DNA from: Buddleja alternifolia
Taxonomy: Eukaryota > Streptophyta > Magnoliopsida > Lamiales > Scrophulariaceae
Direction: 5' to 3'
Assembly (NCBI GenBank): GCA_019426215.1
Contig: CM033391.1
Coordinates: 14,806,708 to 14,870,707, forward strand
DNA length: 64,000 bases
Below are positions 33,063 to 43,169 of the stretch, piece by piece (the stretch's first letter is position 1; every line of letters begins with the position of its first letter). The translations under genes were made by a program, and so were the position numbers. The notes under the pieces were generated by a model. It was not told where the DNA came from, did no database searches, and saw nothing but the letters and a program-made list of their open reading frames with translations.

Positions 33063-35173
33063 CTAATTCTTCTTAGGTACCCATGTTGTCTTGGGTCCTT
33101 CAGCGTTAGTAACTTTGGTTTGAATTAGAACTTTAGGAACCCATATTTGCCTAGTCTTCATTGTAGGAATACTGGCCTTCTTGGGTTTCACATCATGTTG
33201 TGTGTGCTTTTTGTTCACCTTGTGCTGTGTGTGCCTTTTGGGTGTATAATAATATCCTCGATTCTAATAGTTGTCATAATCATAGTCATAATCAGAATCA
33301 TCATAGTATCGATAATAGGATCTTGACTGTCTTGGATATTGACGCTGGTATTTCTTTGGCGCTGGCTTGGGTTGTACTTTTGGTGCTGGACGCTTAGCGC
33401 TTGATTCACAGTGGTTAGGTTTATCCTTAGCCTTTTGAGCATTTGGATGAACCTTTCTTTAACACCCTTTCCTTTGTTGTTTTCCATAACATTAGATTTA
33501 TTTGGTTGTTTACCGAATTTATTGCATCCTAAACCGGTTTTTTCACCAAACATTCTTGTTACCTCAGTCACATTATCCAACTTCCTTGAAGCTTTTGATA
33601 ATGATGAGACGAGCTGCTCTGATTTGGCAAGTCTAGCGATCAGATCAGCTTCTCTCTTGACGATTATATCAAGATCGCTTTTTAGTTGAGTAATCTCACT
33701 CTCAAGCAATTGGTTCTTCTCAATGCATTGTTGCTGAACTTGCAAATCTGCTTTGAGCGTTACTTTATCACTTGTGAGCGATGAGATAATAGCGAAGTGA
33801 TTTTGATATATTTTGGCGGCATCTTGACAATCTTTATAATATTCATTGACTTTGTCAAGAAATTCATCATAAGAAAGAGGATGAGATAATTCATTGGTTA
33901 CCTCTAGTAGTGAATCGTCAGACGCTTCATCATCTCTTGCCATAAGACAAATCAACGCTGCGTTGCTTGTAGGCTCATCATCACTGCTTTCATATGATGA
34001 TTCCAAGTACTCTTCAGGTGCGGAGAATGGTTCAGATTCCGCTAACAAACCTTGTTGGCGAAGGTTGCTCCTGAATTGGTTTCTATCCGCATAGTCTTGC
34101 CTTCTGGGCTTAGACACATTTGGATAAGGGCAATTTACCTGGTAGTGCCCTGGTTTCCTGCAATTATAACACAAATTAGTTTTCATTTTCTGTTTAGTGG
34201 TTAATCGCTTTGTTCCAACTGGCGCTGAGAGATTTTGAGTAGGAGTTGTAGGCGCTTGATAAAGAACTGGCGCTAATGGCTGAGGTGCAGAATATACTGG
34301 CGCTTGATACTGAGGCGCTGGTGCTGAGGGAGGAGTTTGAAATGAAGTTTGTCCAATAGGATTTCTCTTTTCATATCTTAGAAATTTCTTGAATAATAAG
34401 TCCATTTCCTTTTCTTCATTTGATCGTTGATTTAACCTCACTAACCGCTTTTCCCTTACTCTTGGTAGTAGCCATTGAAGCTCCTGATTCAGTCGCTGAA
34501 GTCGATGTGTCGCTGACTTCACCTAATTCAAACTCAAATGCCTTTAATTCTGAAAACACATGTTCTGGAGTAAGAGTATCCAATGTCTGTGATTCTCTCA
34601 TAGCAACAGTTTTAATCAAATACTTGCTTGGAAGACTTCAGAAAATCTTATTGACCATTTCCTTGTTGGTCAACTGCTTGTCTAATGACGCTAACTCTGT
34701 AATGAGCAAAGTGAACCTTGCGTCCAATTGTTCTAGCGTCTCATTGGGCTACATCTTGAAATGCTCAAATCTTTGCATGGCTATGGAGAGCTTGTTCTCC
34801 TTCATTTGTGCTGAACCTTCACATACTATAGCCAGCTTATCCCATATTTCTTTGGAAGTCTTACATTGCTTGATCTTGTTTAACAATGCATCATTATGTC
34901 CTAATGTTGAGTAGAGTGCACTTCGTCCAACATTATCCAAATTCGCTCTTTTTCTATCCTTTGGCGTCCATTCTAACTTAGGTTTCTCGACGTAACCATC
35001 TGGAGTAGCCTCGGTCGCTCAGGGGCTCGAGTTACAACTTTCATAATCTGAATGGGTCCATCTGTAATCACATCACACATTTCATTATCGCAAGAGCATT
35101 AATAAGCGAATGCTCTAAGTTTCCAAGAATCATAATTTGATTCTACCAACTTAGGCATTTTGTTAAAAGCCAT
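33063..35173 (-). pseudogene. gag: Sirevirus gag of SIRE-B (broken)
   Basis: ATG 35173 gives a MAFNKMPKLVESNYDSWK start parallel to SIRE-A. The N-terminal part is broken by stops and a frameshift (35100-34940) and stops near 34749 and 34640. The frame 34522-33215 is open through a Pro/Ala/Gln-rich linker (APAPQYQAPVYSAP), the CCHC knuckle CYNCRKPGHYQVNC and a coiled coil. The C-terminal basic tail changes frame near 33480. The gag stop is TAG at 33065-33063, in the same place as in SIRE-A. Confidence 0.9.
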
Positions 35174-35288
35174 AATGAGATGTTTTTGAGAGAAAATTTA
35201 GAGCGACTAAGTTGAAAAACAATGGATCTAAACAAGCAGTTACCCTCGGAAACGCTTAGGTTTCTAGTTTAAACGCTCTGATACAACT
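35174..35288 (-). promoter_or_regulatory. Leader and primer binding site of SIRE-B
   Basis: On the minus strand the LTR end ACCACCA is followed by AGT and then TGTATCAGAGCG (35285-35274). This matches the usual copia primer site for initiator methionine tRNA (TGGTATCAGAGC) with one change. A short leader then runs to the gag ATG at 35173. Confidence 0.75.
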
Positions 35289-36803
35289 TGGTGGTCCCAA
35301 GTGTCATACGAAAGGGTCTAGAAGAGGGGGCATTGAATAGACCTGAAGTCTTTTTCGACTTCAAAAATTTCATATCATTGTTAATGGTTAGAACGCTTAG
35401 GCAACTGAACGCTTGGGTCAGACGTTTCAGCAAAGATAACTTAGACTTAGTGATTTTAGCAATTTACCAAAGTAGGGTAATGCTTAGATCACTTAATCAG
35501 GGTTAGCATAGTGGAAATGATTTTAAAGCTTTAGCGTTCATTTTGGTTAAATAGTCGCTTAGCAGATTAGCTTGTCTTTTTCAAAGAATATAATATAATG
35601 TAAAACAAGACAATAATTAAAGTAAATGACACAAGAAATTGTAAGGTTCACTGGGTGATGTAATCCTAGCTATGTTCTTCTTCTCCTTTTTCATTTGGAG
35701 GAAATTCACTAAGATGATTATCAAAGAATCACACAGAATCTTCTACAAGATAGTAAGTAGGTGAAAATGATCTTGGGCTCCTTGATCACACAGATTTCAG
35801 CACCAATGAAGATCGTCTTCTACAAGCTTCTCTCACTCAGAAATACTTCCTGTAAGAGGTTTCAACAGCTTTCTCACACAGATGAAAGGTTGAGGGTTTT
35901 GTCACAAGGGTTTGTTTGTTTTTGGGAAGATCAAACAACTTGGAATATCTCAATAAGAATTTAGGTTTCTTCTTTGGAAGAGGTTTGAGATATTTGTGAC
36001 TGTCTGGAATGTATATAAAAAGCTTGAAAGATTTTGGTTATGAAGTTTCTAAGCTTTTTCTTTGAACGAGAAATTTCAACAGAGTTTCTTGTGCATGTAC
36101 GTATATCTCTATTGTCTCTATATCAGGGTTTGCTGAAGGTAGGGTATTTATAGGCAATTCTTGGGATCTGTCCGTTGGACACATATGGGAGCGTGCCTTT
36201 CACGCAGCGCATGATTCTACTTTTTCTCTAACATTCCTGAAAATTCGCTGGTTTCGATTGGATGGGGAGCGGCTATAAACTCTAAAGTTCTGACAGTCTA
36301 GTCAAAAAGGTGGCTTGTCCACAAGTCATAATAGCTTATCACATTTAATGCTCTTATCAGGCATTTAATGCATTTGAATTTATTTTCCGTTGGAAATAAA
36401 TGTCCGTTGAATGATTGCATTTAAGTCCTTCATGACTTAAAGATTTAATTCAGGCGAATCTGATACATATCGCTATAATGCTTTGAGCGCTTGATTCATG
36501 AATCCTGAAATAGTACTTTAGCGTTTGACAGACGCTAAGAACAAATCTTCATCTTCAGTTGACTTCAGACGCTGATCTTCAACTTCTTCTCTAATAGGCT
36601 CACCCAGAATTCTATTAGCGATTCGGTATCTAATACTTAGTCTAAAATCTATAAAGATAAAAATTACAAGCCCAATCAAAAATTACATACTTTCAAACGC
36701 TTATACATAGATCTATTAAAACAGAAACTTACATTATATTTGGGGTCTAACATAAAATTCTATCTTGTCATCATCAAAACATCTAACATAAAATTTCCTA
36801 ACA
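35289..36803 (-). repeat. 5' LTR of SIRE-B (1,515 bp)
   Basis: On the minus strand starts TGTTAGGAAATTTTATG at 36803 next to duplication CATAG and ends GACCACCA at 35289. The TATA box CTATAAATACCC (36153-36145) gives a U3 of about 650 bp. It differs from the 3' LTR at scattered bases and by one 20-bp-class indel near 36346-36366. Confidence 0.95.
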
Positions 36804-36808
36804 CATAG

Positions 36809-37625
36809 TTAGCGCGAAGAGCCCCGAGATCCAGCTTCGATTTTCATGAAAAATAGATAAGGACAAAGCAGGATTAACCACTATATAAGAGATATCAAGA
36901 GAAAGAAATCATTTCAAACTAAGCATGAAACAGGAAAGTTATGAATTCAATGCAAATCTACCAAGATGAGGCAATGGCTTGATACAAAATACATTGTCGA
37001 ATAGCCCATGTCTAGGAAATTTTCTCCTAGCTTTTTGATGACGTCACTCAAATGTAATTTATGAGAAGAGCTATTTCACGCCATGGAAAACCCCCAACCC
37101 AAGTGCTCAACGTAGAAAAATTTCTCTTCCCAAGGACCGTGAGAGGAGGAAGAACCGCCGAGAAATCTACAATTGGAATGAGGAAAAAAGTGAAAATATA
37201 GCTCCTTAGGGGCTTTCTTGATCATAAATAAGGCACGAAAACCATCCAAACTAACGGGAAGACAAAGCTCGGTCAGTCTCCGCACAAAACCCATAAACAT
37301 GGCAAAGTAATTAGGTGAGGATTGGCTAAAACACAACCCGTAACTCTTAAGAATTTCTAAACGTAAAGGAGAGGAGGGTATGGTAAAACAACAATGAAAT
37401 TAAGCTGGATATACGGTGATGTATGCTTCAGGGGGATTCTTGACCCGATGTCCTGGAGAAGGAACCAAGACTTTAAGGTTATGAAAGTATGAAGGATACA
37501 CTTTTTGGAGAATTCCTAAGTCCTGCCAACAAAAAGTGCTATCGCATATGTCGGCATCTTTGGCCCTTGAAGAAGTGGGTTCCTCATTTTCCACTCACTC
37601 CCCCTCATCCTCACTCGAATCCAAC
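36809..37625 (-). pseudogene. Tat-B antisense ORF, N-terminal half (split by SIRE-B)
   Basis: Reads DADICDSTFCWQDLGILQKV, then PPEAYITVYPA with a stop at 37400-37402. After it come RRLTELCLPVSLDGFRALF, KKAPKELYFHFFPHSNCRFL and EEKFFYVEHLGWGF (37336-37076). It aligns with the Tat-A antisense ORF (RRFTELNLEMNLDAFEALF; IYVYFFPSSSIRFLEG). The start codon is not clear, because stops lie upstream at about 37600. Its C-terminal half is at 21963-22928. Confidence 0.72.
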
Positions 37626-38010
37626 TCCTCTCCATTATCACTACTAAAATCCTCGACCAACTCCTCAAAATTAGAGAGCTCGGAGGTCTCCAACTCTGAA
37701 AAGTGACCAAATGCACAATCAGGGAACAATAAAGCAAAAACACCTACACGACCGTGCAAAAAAAAAATAACAAAATGGATAAATTAAGTCCGCCCAAACA
37801 AGCCTACCCGAGCGGATCTGCCTGAGCAAATTTGCTCAAACAGTCCACTCAAGAAGATTCGGCTCGAGCAGAAATTTTCGCTCAAGCGGATCTAATTTTT
37901 ATTTGTCATGCAAAAAGAAAAGTGGGAGGAAAATTTGACATTCCTAGATTCATAGTTGATATATGTTATTTTTACACGAGTTTTCCCCATTTTATCGACT
38001 TGGTATTGAT
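37626..38010 (+). other. Tat-B noncoding region with GAGCGGATC-type repeats
   Basis: 37800-37890 repeats short words (CGAGCGGATC, GCTCGAGC, GCTCAAGCGGATC) at irregular spacing. It corresponds in position to the GC-rich repeat zone of Tat-A (17520-17760). No gene. Confidence 0.4.
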
Positions 38011-39560
38011 TGTTTCCTTGATAATTTGACCACGTATGATGCTTTGACCCTTGTTTTCTCATATTTTCTAGATTAGCATAACATTTGGAGGAAAATAACA
38101 AGGATTGAAGGTAAACCATGCACAAAGATACAACACAAGGTAAAACGTAACACCGTTTGAGAGGTTTTAGTTGCACAGTGCTAGAATTTATGGAATATAT
38201 TTCTCTACCGATGTTAAAACTACACACTTAGTATACCAATGGAAAGCTAAGAGGTAAAGATACATTTCTTATGCTGAAGACAAAGATCAGATACGTAGGG
38301 AAGGAGGTGAAAAGGTCATCGGAAGAGACGTCTTACGATGGAGTTTTCTCATTTAACAAATTGTGATACATTTTTAACATCTTCACATCTGATTTAGGCC
38401 TTGGTATTTTCTTGCGAGTTGTAGATATTTCTTTTAGGATTCTACAGCATCTTAAATCAGCTCATTCCAACATCCGTAGACAAAGTTATACAAAACATAC
38501 CAGAACTGGATGGGGCGGCAGAGGTGAACACCGAGGCATTCAACTACGAACGCCTAGGCGTTCTAGCGTCCCTAGGGGTACAAATAGACTATTTAGGTCA
38601 TTTTGACCTTACCTTTCACATTACGCAACAGTTTTTACCCAAAAAGTGGGAGAGAGATCTTGGGGAAGAAGACTTGAAGGTCAAATCACTCATTGAAGGC
38701 CCCGGATCCAAGAGAAGACGGAGAATTCAACGAGAAATCCACATCTATACTAGAATTAGGGAGTTTTTACATCTTTCTTTCTTGAATTTGTTCTAATCCC
38801 CTGTGAATTGTATGAATTGGGTTTTTGCTTTTGACATGAATATGAGCTAAATACATTTGATTTAAGCTATGGGTAGGCCATTTATGTTGTTTTGAGTGTT
38901 GATTGTTGGTTTTCATTAGTTTAATTTTGATTTTAGCTATGTATTCAATGTTTGATCTTCATGCTTGCACTTACTTGATCACCAAGTGTTTGATATAATG
39001 CCTATGGTTAGAAATCAAGATATAATGACCTAGGGAAGATATAAACATTGAATACCCTATATTTAAACCGAATAGAGATAGACTTGGTTTCTTTAGGTGG
39101 CTTTCCATTAACGTGGGAAATTCCTAGACCTTAAATGAATCTTCGTTAATTAGGTTTTTATATAGAGATATATACGAAATCATTAACAAGGGTAGGGTTG
39201 CTATGCCAAGATATTGGGTAGTACGTACGTTAGGGAATTTCACCTTAGCTAAATCAATCTAATAATCCAATAAAACCTCAATCACAATCAAAATACATAA
39301 TTGGTTGAACTGTGTGCCTTCATCGCTTCTCTCTATTGCTTTCTCCCTTTATTTGGTTTGAAATTGCCTTAGTTTTTACATTGATTAATTAATTAGTTAA
39401 TCAACCTTGAAATTGACCGAGCTAACTTAGAAATGGATAATACAATAATATCGGTACTTAGGTTATAGAGGTCCCTATGGAAACAATAAAACCCCGAACT
39501 AATATCCACTTTACGACTTACGCGACCTAGTTCTCTTGCTAGGATTTTGTCATTTCAATG
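38011..39560 (+). repeat. Athila-like solo LTR or LTR remnant (ends approximate)
   Basis: The body follows the layout of the Athila LTR of this window. A U3 has a CGCCTAGGCG palindrome (38551-38560). A leader follows, then phrases such as CTTGATCACCAAGTG, GGGTAGGCCAT and GTGTGCCTTCAT. Near the end, GAGGTCCCTATGGAAACAAT sits where such LTRs have their conserved U5 block. Candidate ends are TGATAATTTGACC (38019) and TTTTGTCATTTCA (39550-39562), but no matching target duplication was found. No internal retrotransposon genes lie beside it. Confidence 0.5.
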
Positions 39561-39889
39561 GCATTCTAGAGGGAGAAAAAGTGTTGAGAGCTCCTCCAAT
39601 AGATTGGAAGTGAATTGGAGAAATGAGTTTCAAAAAGAGGAGCTCTCCCTTATGGGGAATGAAGAATGTCACCTCACCTTTAGACAAAAAAAGGGGGAGG
39701 GGAGGCAGGGGTAGAGGTTTTCATGCCAAAACAGGCTAAGTTGTAGCTGGATTTTGTGAGAAAAATATATACATATAACATGAATTAAATTCCATCAGAT
39801 TCATAGATTTTTTGGTAGCGTCCATGGCACTTTCACTCAACTCCTGACAACTGATCCAACTCGAACAACACCGGGAGTGGTGGGCATTA
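39561..39889 (+). other. Tat-B 3' noncoding region and polypurine tract
   Basis: No gene. It ends in the purine-rich CCGGGAGTGGTGGGCATTA just before the 3' LTR, the place of the polypurine tract. Phrases such as GGGAGAAAAAGTGTTGAGAGC resemble Tat-A near 18005-18040. Confidence 0.5.
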
Positions 39890-40239
39890 TGATGTTCCAT
39901 AATTTTGCCTAGGGGCATTTCGGGTGTTTCTATCTTAAATAAAAATATATTAATAGGTTTAATATAAATGGGCTCTTCAAAACTTAATTCAAGGACCCTT
40001 TTTCATTGAAACTAAAGATTTGGGGCCCATGGCCCATCAAGCATCCCTATACATACCAAGATAATCAAATTGAAAAGACATTATCTACTCACTTCTAAAA
40101 ATACATAAAATAGGATTCTCAGAGAAAAAAGTTGGTTTATCGTATTGTAGGTCGGACCATTTCCATGCTACTTCATTTACCGAAATATTCCGAACAGGGT
40201 TGACCATCCTAACCCCGGATCACTTTTCATACCACATCA
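39890..40239 (+). repeat. 3' LTR of Tat-B (350 bp)
   Basis: TGATGTTCCATAATTTTGCC to CATACCACATCA. Same length as the 5' LTR and followed by the target duplication AAATG (40240-40244). Confidence 0.93.
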
Positions 40240-40244
40240 AAATG

Positions 40245-41135
40245 TTTTCCACATCTATCAAATGGATTTCCTACTTATTCTTAGCAATCTAGCAACTAAA
40301 GTGTGTGTTTTGACACACTTTACCTGGAAATTCAAAATTGTCTCGCTACTCGGATGCATAATATTATTCAAAACTTTAAAAATGTGACTCAAGTAGATAG
40401 AATTAACATTTTGAATATCTCAATTTTTGGTTTCGGGTGAATGAAAACTTAAGTGTTGAAGTTTGGTGATTGAATTCGAGAAAATGTGGGTATTTCACAA
40501 TGGTTCAAAATTTATATTTAAAAGAGTTTAAATATCATAAGTAGGGAAGTAAGGGTTAACTCTTTGAGTCATCCAATTTATTGGAGAGATGACCTGTGGA
40601 CTTGGGCTTATCTTGTTAGATAAAGTTTTATTTGAGCAATTAATTAATTTTTGACTTTCTGAATGATTTGAACCGTTAGATTTCTTTTTTTATAAAATAA
40701 TTGTGACGGTAGATCACAACCATTCAGTCGATGGGCACGGTCACATGGGTATGGTCCATTATGGACCAACTGCAGAATAGATGCGCGCTTCACCCGCTCA
40801 CACCGAATCAGTGCCCATATAGGGTGAAAAGACGTCATTTCACCTGTTTTGGTGCTAATTTGGAATCTCTGAAAAGTTACGACTTTTCACCCCTATGCTT
40901 TGGAAATTTATTAATAGACTCTCATATTTTCGAATTTTCTATACCAAATCATCTCTTCTCTCTTATTTCTTTCTAAATACTAATTTGAGTAAGGTTCTAA
41001 TAGAGGCTTCTTTGATAGGCATTTGGAGTCGTTCTAATTCAAAGACATTTAGTCGTTGCATCTTGGGTCACAATCGCTACATCCTATTACCACCAAGTGC
41101 GGGGTGATATTCTATTAAGAGAATCGGGTTAACCC
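40245..41135 (+). other. Sequence upstream of Copia-C gag; no gene
   Basis: Flanking DNA of Tat-B followed by a probable LTR or leader remnant of Copia-C. The text near 41040-41105 (TTGGGTCACAATCGCTACAT, ACCACCAAGTGCGGGG) looks like the leader ahead of copia gag. I could not define an LTR start. No coding potential. Confidence 0.4.
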
Positions 41136-41985
41136 ATGCCTCAACTTATTGTTGCTCCCCAAGTGGCGCCGACTATACCTCATGTCCTGACTCATGGGAA
41201 GAAACCCGACAAGTTTAGTGAGGTTGAATTTAAGAGGTAGAAATAGAAAATATTGTTCTCCTCACCACACTGAACTTGGCTCGGTTCCTCATGGAGAATG
41301 CTCCGTTGGTGCCCGAGGGTGAGACCGATGGACAACTGAGGGGAGCATATGATGCATGGAATCATTGTGACTTTTTGTGCATGAAATACATACTCAACGA
41401 GCTAGATGACACTCTATATTGTGTACAGTGCATATCAACATGCAAGGGGTCTTTGGGAGTCTTTAGATAAAAAGTATTGGATCGAGGAAGTTTGTAGTCT
41501 GTAAGTTCTTGGTCTTCGAGATGGTGGATACAAGGACCGTCATCAGCCAAGACCAAGATCCTGCACGAAGTTCATGCTGAGGACATGCCACTGAGCGAGT
41601 CCTTCCAAGTGGCTTCTATCATTGAAAAGTTACCACCTAGCTGGAAGAACTTCCAGAATTATCTGAAGCACAAACACAAGGAGATGAGACTCAAAGATCT
41701 AATTATGAGGCTAAGGGTAGAAGAAGATAATTGTTCAACCAACAAGAAGTTGACTAAACCACCACCCATGACTAACCTGAGTCAAGTGCTAGCAAAAAAC
41801 GGAAGCATTTTTGCAACAAACAGCCAAAGGGAAAGGAAAAGAAGCGCAAGTTCAATGGGAACTGCCAGAACTGCACCTAACTATATGACTAGGGACTGAA
41901 GGGAGCCAAAGAATAATGTTGCTAACCACAGAAAATTTTAGAGTTAAGCTCACCTAGATGAAGACTCGTTGGAATATAAGATAGT
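41136..41985 (+). pseudogene. Copia-C gag (Ty1/copia remnant, broken, 5' part)
   Basis: ATG 41136 gives MPQLIVAPQVAPTIP. GKKPDKFSEVEFKR follows, then stops near 41240. In another frame LARFLMENAPLVPEGETDGQ, DAWNHCDFLCMKYILNELDD and TLYCVQC (41276-41470). Then LSESFQVASIIEKLPPSWK, NYLKHKHKEMRLKDLIMRLR (41585-41720), the standard Gag of non-Sirevirus copia elements (UBN2-type domain). It is cut by the CACTA element at 41986 and resumes at 53837. Several frameshifts; not functional. Confidence 0.88.
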
Positions 41986-42299
41986 CACTACAAGAATTTT
42001 CACATCTAGTGAGGAAAAAATTCATTGCAACACATGATATTTTCGTCACTAGAACTTCTGGTAACGAAATCTTCGTCACCCTTTTTTGTACTATAAAGCC
42101 CGTCGCTAGAAGTTCTTGCGACAAAATTTGAAGTTCGTTACCAATGTATTCACAACGAAGTCTTATTCCTCACAATATCATTGATTCTAGTAACGATCTT
42201 GTCATCACCAAAACTTGTCCGCAGCGTTACAAAAAGAACTCTTCGTTACTAAAAGTGAATTTTATAATTTTCTTTAAAATAATTTGGCAAAAGTGACAT

Positions 42300-42481
42300 T
42301 GTTACAAATAGTTATTGTAACAAGATCTAGTCCTTACCAAAAGTAAAACAATTATTATAAATAATATATAATAAAATAGTATTATGTCACAAAAAGTAAA
42401 TATGACAATCACAAATTCCACGCTAATTCTTTTTTGCAATTTTGTTGGATTAATATTTTTTTCCATTCCAGAGTTCTTGTA

Positions 42482-42518
<37 letters not shown>

Positions 42519-43161
42519 TGAAAGTCTTATATACATGATATTATCACATCATGAACATTTAATATGGAATAAATAAAATTAGAAGCAAGATTTCTCATAC
42601 TAAGTAGTTAAAGTAACAATAACAACTTGAATACAGTTATAAGCACAACCCAAACTAAACATATAGTCCTCGTTGTTGCAAAAGAATAGTAGAGATAACT
42701 TCTAATGTAGTAGCTTTAATGAGAGAAAATTACAAAGACAAAATATGGGACGAAATCTAGCGGTATATTTCAAAGGAGTATCTTTGAAACTTAACCGAGT
42801 GGCTAAAAGACATGTGAATTTATGAAATTTGAAGTCCATGCTCGACGAGTGGGTCATGTACTCCAAAAACCTGCAAATAGAACCAATTCTCAAAATTTAA
42901 CTAAATATAGAACCTAATAGTGTAAAAAGAAACAAACAACTTTAGTAACTTGTCTTACTTAGCTTAGTGATCCATAAGCATGAAATATCATGAGAACAAT
43001 ATGAACTTGAGAAATAAAGAAAAGAGAAAGAAAATGAACTTTGACAAACTAATGCTAGTAAGTACCTATTCACATAACAAGATCTTTTGCCCATCTTCTC
43101 ATATTTTTTAATCACTTTGATATCTCCTACTAGGAGACATAGGTAATAGTATAATTTCAAT
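42300..43161. other. CACTA interior left of hAT; no gene
   Basis: AT-rich. Contains a (TA)n microsatellite at about 42484-42516. Short reading frames show no domain. Confidence 0.5.
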
Positions 43162-43169
43162 GTCATGAG

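Larger units (their letters stand above)
22934..36803 (-). mobile_element. SIRE-B: full-length Sirevirus-type Ty1/copia element, target duplication CATAG
   Basis: Two LTRs of 1,504 and 1,515 bp frame gag, pol and an env-like region, all on the minus strand. Perfect 5-bp duplications CATAG flank it at 22929-22933 and 36804-36808, so both ends are exact and this is a clean single insertion into the Tat-B antisense ORF. It is 13,870 bp long. All three coding regions contain stops, so it is not autonomous now. The LTRs are more alike than the two LTRs of its host Tat-B, in line with the later insertion. Confidence 0.96.
18756..40239 (+). mobile_element. Tat-B: internally deleted Ty3/gypsy Tat element with target duplication AAATG
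   Basis: Two 350-bp LTRs (18756-19105, 39890-40239) begin TGATGT and end CACATCA. They are flanked by perfect 5-bp duplications AAATG at 18751-18755 and 40240-40244. Internal order: primer binding site, RNase H, integrase, minisatellite, antisense ORF, 3' noncoding region. Gag, protease and RT are missing: RNase H begins only about 140 bp after the primer site. SIRE-B (22934-36803) and a solo-like LTR are nested inside, and without SIRE-B the element is about 7.6 kb. It inserted 11 bp beyond the end of Tat-A. Confidence 0.93.

Noticed and set aside
35274..35285. tRNA gene suggested by TGTATCAGAGCG
   Set aside because: Only the primer-binding stretch is present, directly behind an LTR; there is no cloverleaf around it.
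37910..37945. Exact left end of the solo-like LTR at TGCAAAAAG (37909) or TGACATTCC (37937)
   Set aside because: Neither gives a matching 5-bp duplication with any right-end candidate near 39550-39562; ends left approximate.
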